This document shows, one piece after another, positions 1-5,357 of a stretch of DNA of 5,756 nucleotides; within the stretch, counting starts at the first letter, position 1; each line of letters begins with the position of its first letter. A model generated the notes under the pieces. It was not told the origin of the DNA, made no database searches, and saw only the letters and a program-made list of their open reading frames with translations. Location: the NCBI GenBank assembly GCA_910589095.1, contig CAJUSN010000035.1, positions 1 through 5,756 of the forward strand, written 5' to 3'. The position numbers and the translations under genes are program-made. The DNA is from an uncultured Muribaculaceae bacterium (GTDB taxonomy: Bacteria > Bacteroidota > Bacteroidia > Bacteroidales > Muribaculaceae).

Positions 1-267
1 CTACTGCTCAGTTCTCACTGCGGAGCCCACACCTTCCCTTATATCGACGCGCTCAATGACACTGCAGTTATCGAACATGAAGCCACCACTTCGAAAATAT
101 CGGAGGACCAGCTGTTCTACTGCAATCAACGAGGCATACCCACCGAGGAGGCCGTAGGACTCATTGTCAATGGCTATGCCAAAGAGGTCATGAACAAACT
201 CCCCATGGAATTTGCCGTAGAGGCCCAGCGACTCCTTGCCGTAACGCTCGAAGGCTCCGTAGGATAA
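1..267 (+). CDS. sufB: SufB, Fe-S cluster scaffold subunit (C-terminal 88 residues; 5' end outside window)
   Basis: This is the end of an open frame that enters at base 1 and stops at TAA 265-267. SufB is the cytoplasmic scaffold on which the SufBCD complex builds Fe-S clusters from SufS-derived sulfur. The 88 visible residues carry the SufB hallmarks in order: HCGAHTFPY (6-14), an EHEATTSKISEDQLFYC stretch (25-41), QRGIPTEEA (43-51), and the terminal EFAVEAQRLLAVTLEGSVG. The acidic-His-acidic triplet E25-H26-E27 should match Glu432-His433-Glu434 of E. coli SufB, which are implicated in cluster assembly. By my alignment from memory, the essential cysteine (Cys405 in E. coli) lies about three codons before the window, so it cannot be checked here. 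The C-terminus is of normal length and ends 36 bp before sufC. That AT-rich spacer shows no terminator, hairpin or -7 promoter box, so sufB and sufC are probably one transcript. Identity is very secure from the motifs. Confidence 0.96.
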   Translation, partial: LLLSSHCGAHTFPYIDALNDTAVIEHEATTSKISEDQLFYCNQRGIPTEEAVGLIVNGYAKEVMNKLPMEFAVEAQRLLAVTLEGSVG

Positions 268-303
268 TCTTTTACAACTAAGTAACTTCACTTTACCACA
301 TAT

Positions 304-1077
304 ATGAACGATCAATTGCTGAAAGTCGAAAACCTCCATGCCGGCATCGAAGGCAAGGAGATATTGAAAGGCATAAACCTCACCGTAAACCGCGGAGAAG
401 TGCATGCCATTATGGGGCCTAACGGTTCAGGTAAAAGCACGCTCTCCGAAGTGCTCGCCGGCAATCCGGCCTTCAACGTCACCGAGGGCAAAGCCATTTT
501 CCACGGTGTGGACCTGCTTGAACTTTCCCCCGAGGACAGAAGCCATGAAGGTCTGTTCCTCTCTTTCCAATATCCTGTGGAGATTCCGGGCGTGTCTATG
601 GTCAATTTCATGCGCGCCGCCGTCAACGCGAAGCGCAAATATTTCAATGAGGACCCCCTCTCTGCCACTGAATTCCTAAAGATGATGCGTCAGAAGCGAG
701 CCATTGTGGAACTTGACAATAAACTCGCTTCCCGTTCGGTCAATGAAGGCTTCTCCGGTGGTGAGAAGAAGCGTAATGAGATTTTCCAGATGGCTGTGCT
801 TGAACCTCAGCTATCCATACTCGACGAAACCGACAGCGGCCTGGACATCGATGCCCTCCGAATTGTGGCCGGTGGTGTCAACAAGCTTAAAACCGAGCGC
901 AACGCCACCATTGTCATTACCCACTATCAGCGCCTGCTTGACTATATCAAGCCCGATTTCGTGCATGTGCTCTACAAAGGTCGCATCGTGCGCACCGGTG
1001 GCCCCGAGCTCGCCCTTGAGCTTGAGGAACGTGGCTATGACTGGATCAAAGAGGAAGTGGACGCCAAGCTTAAATAA
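304..1077 (+). CDS. sufC: SufC, ABC-type ATPase of the SufBCD complex
   Basis: This is a 257-residue cytoplasmic ATPase, slightly longer than E. coli SufC (248). It binds SufB and SufD, and ATP hydrolysis drives the conformational change needed for cluster assembly. Visible motifs are Walker A GPNGSGKST (38-46, K44), the Q-loop SFQYP (Q89), the ABC signature FSGGEKKR (150-157), Walker B followed by the D-loop in SILDETDSGLD (171-181, catalytic E175), and the H-loop THYQRLL (H207). The LDETDSGLDIDAL and ITHYQ signatures are specific to SufC rather than to transporter ATPases, and there is no membrane segment. The offset to E. coli (K40, E171, H203) is a constant +4, which suggests no internal gain or loss in the core. 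The ATG at 304 gives the canonical N-terminus (LLKVENLHAGIEGKEIL). There is no Shine-Dalgarno sequence upstream, as is usual in Bacteroidota. The stop is 3 bp before sufD. Confidence 0.98.
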   Translation: MNDQLLKVENLHAGIEGKEILKGINLTVNRGEVHAIMGPNGSGKSTLSEVLAGNPAFNVTEGKAIFHGVDLLELSPEDRSHEGLFLSFQYPVEIPGVSMVNFMRAAVNAKRKYFNEDPLSATEFLKMMRQKRAIVELDNKLASRSVNEGFSGGEKKRNEIFQMAVLEPQLSILDETDSGLDIDALRIVAGGVNKLKTERNATIVITHYQRLLDYIKPDFVHVLYKGRIVRTGGPELALELEERGYDWIKEEVDAKLK

Positions 1078-1080
1078 CCT

Positions 1081-2466
1081 ATGGACAGCATAAAACAATA
1101 TATTGACCTGTATCGCGACAACCGGAAGGCCGTCGATCTCGGGAGCGCACCTGCCATGAACAGGCTGCGCGACAAAGCAGCCGAGGTCCTCGCCAACACC
1201 TCTCTGCCGCGCAAAGGCGATGAAGGATACGCGCGCACCGATGTGAACAACATGTTTGCACCTGACTTCGGTGTCAACCTGAACCGACTGTCACTCCCTG
1301 CCGACCCCGCCGCATCATGGCGCTGCGACGTCCCCAACATGTCCACACTCCTCGGAATTGTTTCAGGCGACGCTTTCATCCCCTCCACTGATCTTGCCAA
1401 CCGCCTTCCTGAAGGGGTGACTTTCGGTTCGCTGCGCGCAGCAGCTCTTGACAATCCTCAGCTGATAGAGAAATATTATGGATCAGTTGCCCCGGTCTCT
1501 GACCCGGCGGTAGCCCTCAACACCATGCTGGCCCAGGATGGTGTGTTCATCCACATTGCTCGCGGCGTGAAACTGGCCAAGCCACTCCAGCTCATCAACA
1601 TCTTTTCCGCGCCTGCACCCATGCTCTCACCACGCCGTGTGCTCGTGGTGATGGAAGAGGGTGCCGAAGCGCAGGTGCTGGTTTGTGACCATACTCAGAA
1701 TCAGTCCGTCAGCTATCTCTCTTCCGAGGTGATAGAGATAATCTTGAATGAGCGCTCCCGACTTGACTATTACAACATCGAAGAGTCCTCTGCCGCCACA
1801 AGCCGCCACTCGCAAATGTTTGTGCGCCAGCTCGAAGGATCAGCCCTCACCGTCAACTCTTCCACCCTCACCTGCGGACGCACTCGAAACTCGTTTGCCA
1901 TCTCAACCGAGGGCTCCGGTTGCGAAACCCATCTTGCCGGAATGGCTATTGCTTCGGCTGAAATGTGCATTGACAACTCAGTGAATCTCATGCACCTCGC
2001 ACCTCACTGCACCAGCTCCCAGCTGTTCAAGTATGTGGCCGATGACCGCGCCTCATGCGCATTCCAAGGACGCATACTCGTGGACGGACAGGCTCCCTTC
2101 ACCGACGCCCGCCAGACTTGTCGCAGTGTCCTCGCCTCACCCGATGCCAGAATGCACTCCGAGCCTCAGTTGGAAATCTACAACGACGAGGTGAAGTGCT
2201 CCCACGGAGCCACAACCGGTCAGCTTGATCAAGAAGCCCTCTTCTACATGCGCACCCGTGGCATACCCGAATCGGAGGCCCGAACCATGCTCATGCAGGC
2301 TTTCATGGCCGATGTCATAGACACCGTAAGAATGGAAGGATTGCGCGACCGCCTGCGTCATCTCGTTGAAAAACGTTTTTCAGGGGCAGCCACATCTTGC
2401 GCCGACTGCCATTCGGCATGCAAAGAACGCTCAGCAATAACCACCTCCGATAATGAAGCACTCTGA
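1081..2466 (+). CDS. sufD: SufD, Fe-S cluster assembly scaffold partner, with Cys-rich C-terminal tail
   Basis: This 461-residue protein (E. coli SufD is about 423) pairs with SufB and SufC in the cytoplasmic SUF scaffold complex. The first ~135 residues are the divergent helical N-terminal domain. The right-handed beta-helix core follows, with LAPHCTSSQLFKYV (306-319), GRILVDGQAPFTDARQTCR (330-348) and EPQLEIYNDEVKCSHGATTGQLD (361-383). C373 and H375 in KCSHGAT correspond to E. coli Cys358 and His360; the His is thought to bind the nascent cluster with SufB. The C-terminal helical region (ALFYMRTRGI, then EKRF) closes the conserved part near residue 433. The last ~28 residues add C440-x2-C443-x3-C447 with H444 between, which the E. 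coli protein does not have. The protein holds 12 cysteines in all. The ATG at 1081 is 3 bp after sufC and gives a plausible N-terminus. The 3' end overlaps sufS by 14 bp, so the tail's last codons are shared with another frame. Confidence 0.96.
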   Translation: MDSIKQYIDLYRDNRKAVDLGSAPAMNRLRDKAAEVLANTSLPRKGDEGYARTDVNNMFAPDFGVNLNRLSLPADPAASWRCDVPNMSTLLGIVSGDAFIPSTDLANRLPEGVTFGSLRAAALDNPQLIEKYYGSVAPVSDPAVALNTMLAQDGVFIHIARGVKLAKPLQLINIFSAPAPMLSPRRVLVVMEEGAEAQVLVCDHTQNQSVSYLSSEVIEIILNERSRLDYYNIEESSAATSRHSQMFVRQLEGSALTVNSSTLTCGRTRNSFAISTEGSGCETHLAGMAIASAEMCIDNSVNLMHLAPHCTSSQLFKYVADDRASCAFQGRILVDGQAPFTDARQTCRSVLASPDARMHSEPQLEIYNDEVKCSHGATTGQLDQEALFYMRTRGIPESEARTMLMQAFMADVIDTVRMEGLRDRLRHLVEKRFSGAATSCADCHSACKERSAITTSDNEAL

Positions 2467-3679
2467 TTTCCCGGTTGCCGACCTGCGGCGCGCCTATCCT
2501 ATTCTCTCACGTGAGGTTTATGGCAAGCCACTCGTATATCTTGACAATGCCGCCTCAACCCAGACTCCGCGCGAGGTTGTGGAAACCATAGACAACATGT
2601 ACTTCAACCACAAGGCCAATGTGCACCGTGGCGTACACGCCCTCTCGCAGGAAGCCACCGCCATGCAGGAGGCCACACGCGAAACGGTGCGCGCCTTCAT
2701 CGGGGCCTCATCCGTAGAGGAGATCGTATTTACCCGCGGCACCACAGAAGCCATCAATCTCGTGGCCTCGAGCTACGGTTCGCTTCTGTCGCCGGGCGAT
2801 GAAGTGATTCTGACCGTAATGGAACACCACGCCAACATCGTCCCATGGCAACTGCTCCGCGAGCGCAAAGGGATAGTCATCAAGGTGGCACCCATGCTCC
2901 CCGATGGCGCTCTTGACATGGACTCATTCCGCAACCTTATTTCCGAGCGCACCCGCATTGTGGCTGTGACGCAGGTTTCAAACGTACTCGGCACCGTCAA
3001 CCCCGTGGCCGAGATTATCCGTTTGGCCCATGACGCCGGAGCCGTAGCCCTCATCGATGGTGCTCAGGCAGCTCCACATATACCCGTCAACGTCACTTCA
3101 CTCGGAGCTGACTTCTACGTATTCTCTTCCCATAAGATGTATGGGCCCACCGGCATAGGTGTGCTCTACGGTCGTCGTGAGCTTCTTGAAAAAATGCCCC
3201 CTTACCAAGGCGGTGGAGAGATGATCAGTCATGTTACTTTCGCCCACACCACATGGGCCGACCTCCCCTTCAAATTCGAGGCGGGCACACCCGACTATGT
3301 TGGCATAGCCGCATTCAAAACCGCGCTGGACTATATATCGGCCATCGGGCTCGAACGCATTGCCGCCCACGAGGAGGCGCTGCTCCATTACACCACCCCA
3401 CGCATGATGGAAATCCCGGGCATGAAAATCTTTGGCAACGCTCCGGGAAAAAGTGCCATCATCTCTTTCCTCATCGGCAACGCCCACCATTACGATACCG
3501 GGATGCTGCTCGACAAGCTCGGTATCGCTGTACGAACGGGTCACCACTGTGCCCAACCGCTCATGCAAGCGCTCGGCATAGAGGGTACTGTCCGAGCCTC
3601 ATTCGCTCTATATAACACCCTGGAGGATTGCGACCGATTTATTGCAGCACTTAACCGTATTGCCCCAATGTTAAGCTGA
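2453..3679 (+). CDS. sufS: SufS, group II cysteine desulfurase (PLP-dependent)
   Basis: This 408-residue cytoplasmic enzyme (E. coli SufS is 406) converts L-cysteine to L-alanine and leaves a persulfide on its active-site cysteine for transfer to the SUF scaffold. The fold is a class V aminotransferase. Visible residues are EHHAN with H125 (PLP stacking), IDGAQ with D202 and Q205, SSHK with the Schiff-base lysine K228, GGGEMI (253-258), the group II signature RTGHHCAQPLM with persulfide cysteine C366, and VRASFALYNT with R381 for substrate binding. All sit exactly +2 from the E. coli residues (H123, D200, Q203, K226, C364, R379), so the enzyme looks intact and full length. The ATG at 2453 is inside sufD, giving a 14-bp overlap that suggests translational coupling. 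The N-terminus (LRRAYPILSREVYGKPLVYLDNAA) aligns well from that start. Group II enzymes normally need SufE or SufU for full activity, and neither is in this window. A type of kynureninase or CsdA is less likely given the suf context. Confidence 0.98.
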   Translation: MKHSDFPVADLRRAYPILSREVYGKPLVYLDNAASTQTPREVVETIDNMYFNHKANVHRGVHALSQEATAMQEATRETVRAFIGASSVEEIVFTRGTTEAINLVASSYGSLLSPGDEVILTVMEHHANIVPWQLLRERKGIVIKVAPMLPDGALDMDSFRNLISERTRIVAVTQVSNVLGTVNPVAEIIRLAHDAGAVALIDGAQAAPHIPVNVTSLGADFYVFSSHKMYGPTGIGVLYGRRELLEKMPPYQGGGEMISHVTFAHTTWADLPFKFEAGTPDYVGIAAFKTALDYISAIGLERIAAHEEALLHYTTPRMMEIPGMKIFGNAPGKSAIISFLIGNAHHYDTGMLLDKLGIAVRTGHHCAQPLMQALGIEGTVRASFALYNTLEDCDRFIAALNRIAPMLS

Positions 3680-3686
3680 TTTCACC

Positions 3687-4403
3687 ATGCCAAAAACTCT
3701 ATCTGACGACCAGCTATCCCGTTATGCACGCCATATTGCCCTCCCCGACTTCGGAGTGGAGGGACAGACCCGTCTTGCTGAAGCAAAAGTATTAATTATC
3801 GGAGCAGGCGGTTTGGGATCGCCCATAGCCATGTATCTCGCGGCAGCAGGTGTGGGACATATCGCCATTGCCGACGGCGACTGCGTGGAGCTCTCAAACC
3901 TGCAACGCCAGATTGTCCACTCCACAGCCGATGTAGGACGCCCTAAAGCTCTCTCGGCAGCCGAAACAATGCGGGCCTTGAACCCCACCATCGAGGTGAT
4001 CCCCATGGAGAGGTTCATACCCGCCGATGAAATGGCCGATCTGTTTGCGCCCTTTGACTTCATCATAGAAGCCACCGATTCACTTGACACAAAATTTGCG
4101 GTGGACCGCGCCTGCCGACTAATAGGCAAGCCATACAACCATGGCGCCATATTCCGCTACGAAGGTCAGACCATGACCGTACTCCCCGGTACCACATCCT
4201 TCGCCGATCTGTTTCCCGACGGACCCGAAGCCGTAAGCCGAGGACCCATAGCCGGGCCCCTCGGTGTTGTGCCCGGTGTGCTCGGCTGCCTCCAGGCCAC
4301 CGAGGCCATAAAGTACATCACCCGCACCGGCACCCTCCTGACCGACCGCCTCCTACGCTTCAACCTCCTCACCATGGACTTCACCACCATCCGCCTCCGC
4401 TGA
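3687..4403 (+). CDS. HesA/MoeB/ThiF-family E1-like adenylyltransferase lacking the zinc-binding cysteines
   Basis: This 238-residue soluble protein is an E1-like enzyme. Relatives adenylate the C-terminal glycine of a ubiquitin-like sulfur carrier (MoaD, ThiS) using ATP. The N-terminus RYARHIALPDFG (12-23) and the nucleotide loop GAGGLGSP (39-46) are typical. So are DGDCVELSNLQRQ (63-75, with the Arg of NLQRQ at 74), GRPKA (K87) and the EATDS segment with D131, matching the catalytic Asp of E. coli MoeB (Asp130). The part that departs from MoeB/ThiF is the C-terminal third. Where they have CxxC before LFP, this protein reads TTSFADLFP (169-177). The conserved Cys before the GVxGxLQAxEAIK helix is missing (SRGPIAG, 184-190), and the protein ends before the second CxxC pair. 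Only C66, C143 and C201 are present. NLQRQ argues for the MoeB/ThiF branch rather than TcdA. It starts 7 bp after sufS and is probably in that operon. The partner carrier protein is unknown, so I give no gene symbol. Confidence 0.88.
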   Translation: MPKTLSDDQLSRYARHIALPDFGVEGQTRLAEAKVLIIGAGGLGSPIAMYLAAAGVGHIAIADGDCVELSNLQRQIVHSTADVGRPKALSAAETMRALNPTIEVIPMERFIPADEMADLFAPFDFIIEATDSLDTKFAVDRACRLIGKPYNHGAIFRYEGQTMTVLPGTTSFADLFPDGPEAVSRGPIAGPLGVVPGVLGCLQATEAIKYITRTGTLLTDRLLRFNLLTMDFTTIRLR

Positions 4404-4477
4404 CTCTCCCCATCATCCACCCCTCTTATTATTTGAGAATTTTCAGGCGCAAGCGGGGAAATGTGGTCAAAAATGAG

Positions 4478-4486
4478 TAAATTTGC
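4478..4486 (+). promoter_or_regulatory. Bacteroidota -7 promoter box (TAnnTTTG) directly before the start codon
   Basis: The bases TAAATTTGC match the Bacteroidota primary-sigma -7 consensus TAnnTTTG plus the often-following C. The ATG at 4495 lies 8 bp beyond the box. Transcription usually begins a few bases after this box, so the mRNA would have almost no 5' leader. No convincing -33 TTTG box is found at the expected 19-21 bp spacing; that region reads as a G-run. The site sits in the only substantial gap of the window (4404-4494), between the suf genes and the envelope genes, which is where a new promoter would be expected. Confidence 0.55.
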
Positions 4487-4494
4487 AGTTGCCT

Positions 4495-4818
4495 ATGAAA
4501 CATCGCGTTTTTGTGTCACTGCTTTTGCTCACTGCTTCGGCTTTCGCCATATCGGCCGCCCGCAATTGGGAGGCCACTGACCGTATGCCTTCACAAGCTC
4601 TCGAGCAGCTTACACAAGCCGACGATGTAACAACCGCCGTGGCCGACGGCTTTCTCTACCTCACGCTCCGGCAGCGGGCCACAGTAAGACTTTTCACCAT
4701 TCTCGGCCAACCGGTGGTGCAAGGCACGCTCTCACCCGGCACTTACCGCTTTCAACTCCCCTCCCGCGGCATCTACCTCCTTAAAATCGCCTCCTCCACC
4801 CGCCGAATAACCCTATGA
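4495..4818 (+). CDS. Small exported protein resembling a stand-alone type IX secretion (Por) C-terminal domain
   Basis: This 107-residue protein begins with a Sec signal peptide: basic MKHR, a hydrophobic run FVSLLLLTASAFA, then possible cleavage after AFA (18) or SAA (22). After a short polar linker, residues ~44-107 resemble the C-terminal sorting domain of type IX cargo proteins. A strand (FLYLTL, 53-58) is followed by VRLFTILGQPV (64-74, like the family's xVxIYNxxGQxV), a strand ending GTYRFQL (82-88), and RGIYLLKIASSTRRITL (91-107, like the family's GxYxVxV...xxxKxxV). There is no room for a cargo domain. I chose the ATG at 4495 rather than the in-frame TTG at 4483, because that TTG lies inside the promoter box and the ATG leads straight into the signal peptide. 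The stop overlaps the lptE start (ATGA), so the two are probably co-translated. The CTD assignment is by pattern only. It could also be an unrelated small beta-sandwich envelope protein. Confidence 0.7.
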   Translation: MKHRVFVSLLLLTASAFAISAARNWEATDRMPSQALEQLTQADDVTTAVADGFLYLTLRQRATVRLFTILGQPVVQGTLSPGTYRFQLPSRGIYLLKIASSTRRITL

Positions 4819-5354
4819 AGTTACTCAAAATGAACCTGCTTAGAAAAAAGATATTTCCGCTGGCTGTGGCGCTGGTGGTGTTCGTCGGACTCGGCGGCTG
4901 CATCCCCAGCTTCACCCTCAACGGCGCCCCGATAGACTACAACGTGTATCGCACGGTCCACGTGTCCAATTTCCCCATACGCGCGGCTTTGGTGTATCCA
5001 CCCCTTGAGCAGACATTTGAAAACGAGCTTCTCAATTATATAACCCGAAACACGCGCCTGCAAACAACCGACGGAGCCTCGGACCTTAACATTGAAGGTG
5101 AAATCACACAATATTACCTCACCCCTCAGGCCGTGACCGAAGATGCATACGCCTCACGCACTCGACTCACCATAGGCGTACGAGTCAAATACACCGACAA
5201 CAAGGCCGAAGGTAAGGATGTGGACCAAACATTCACCGCCTACCGCGATTTCGACAGCTCGCAGATGCTAACCGACGTGCAGGACCAACTCTGCCAGGAG
5301 ATCAGCGAGGAACTTGTGCAACTCATTTTCAACGCCACTCTTGGAAACTGGTGA
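4815..5354 (+). CDS. lptE: LptE-like LPS-assembly lipoprotein
   Basis: This 179-residue lipoprotein should be the plug/partner of the outer-membrane LPS translocon LptD, on the periplasmic side of the outer membrane. The N-terminus has a basic region (LLRKK), a hydrophobic stretch and the lipobox LGGC, with lipidation at C29. The mature protein follows the Bacteroidota LptE pattern: SFTLNGAPI, a YRTVHVSNFP strand, PPLEQTFENEL helix, SDLNIEGEITQYYLTPQA (89-106), RTRLTIGVRVKYTD (115-128), DQTFTAYRDFDSS (137-149) and a C-terminal helix ending LIFNATLGNW. There is no acidic surface-export signal just after the Cys (it reads CIPSF), which fits periplasmic facing. The ATG at 4815 overlaps the upstream stop by 4 bp. 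M6 (4830) would also give a good signal peptide and cannot be excluded. The next gene starts 3 bp after the stop. The family match is from memory of Bacteroidota LptE proteins and is strong at several motifs. Confidence 0.88.
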   Translation: MKLLKMNLLRKKIFPLAVALVVFVGLGGCIPSFTLNGAPIDYNVYRTVHVSNFPIRAALVYPPLEQTFENELLNYITRNTRLQTTDGASDLNIEGEITQYYLTPQAVTEDAYASRTRLTIGVRVKYTDNKAEGKDVDQTFTAYRDFDSSQMLTDVQDQLCQEISEELVQLIFNATLGNW

Positions 5355-5357
5355 CAA

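Noticed and set aside
268..303. Promoter or regulatory element between sufB and sufC
   Set aside because: The 36-bp AT-rich spacer has no -7 box, inverted repeat or hairpin, so read-through from sufB is the simplest reading.
1..405. Antisense open frame of 134 codons across the end of sufB and the start of sufC
   Set aside because: It lies opposite two clearly conserved genes, shows no recognisable domain, and is explained by codon bias of the sense strand. The same applies to the other antisense frames over sufC, sufD, sufS and the E1-like gene.
704..1093. Second-frame open reading frame inside sufC
   Set aside because: The sufC frame is fully conserved here. The alternative product is Ser/Pro/Leu-rich low-complexity sequence typical of a shifted GC-rich frame.
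2398..2412. CxxCH (C440-A-D-C443-H444) as a cytochrome c heme-binding site in SufD
   Set aside because: Heme c is attached outside the cytoplasm, and SufD is a cytoplasmic protein without a signal peptide. The motif is better treated as part of a Cys cluster.
3687..4403. TcdA (CsdL) identity for the E1-like gene, based on its place beside a desulfurase
   Set aside because: The NLQRQ motif and the RYxRHI...G N-terminus are of the MoeB/ThiF type. TcdA has an NTNRQ-type motif and is longer.
4427..4435. TATTATTTG as a further -7 box or as the -33 box of the 4478 promoter
   Set aside because: It has one base too many for TAnnTTTG. Its TTTG lies 42 bp before the 4478 box, about twice the usual spacing.
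4404..4460. Intrinsic terminator using TCCCC (4407-4411) and GGGGA (4455-4459)
   Set aside because: The possible stem is only 5 bp with a loop of over 40 bases and no following T-run.
4483..4494. TTG start four codons upstream for the small exported protein
   Set aside because: It overlaps the -7 promoter box, so it would probably not be on the mRNA. The ATG at 4495 gives a cleaner signal peptide.
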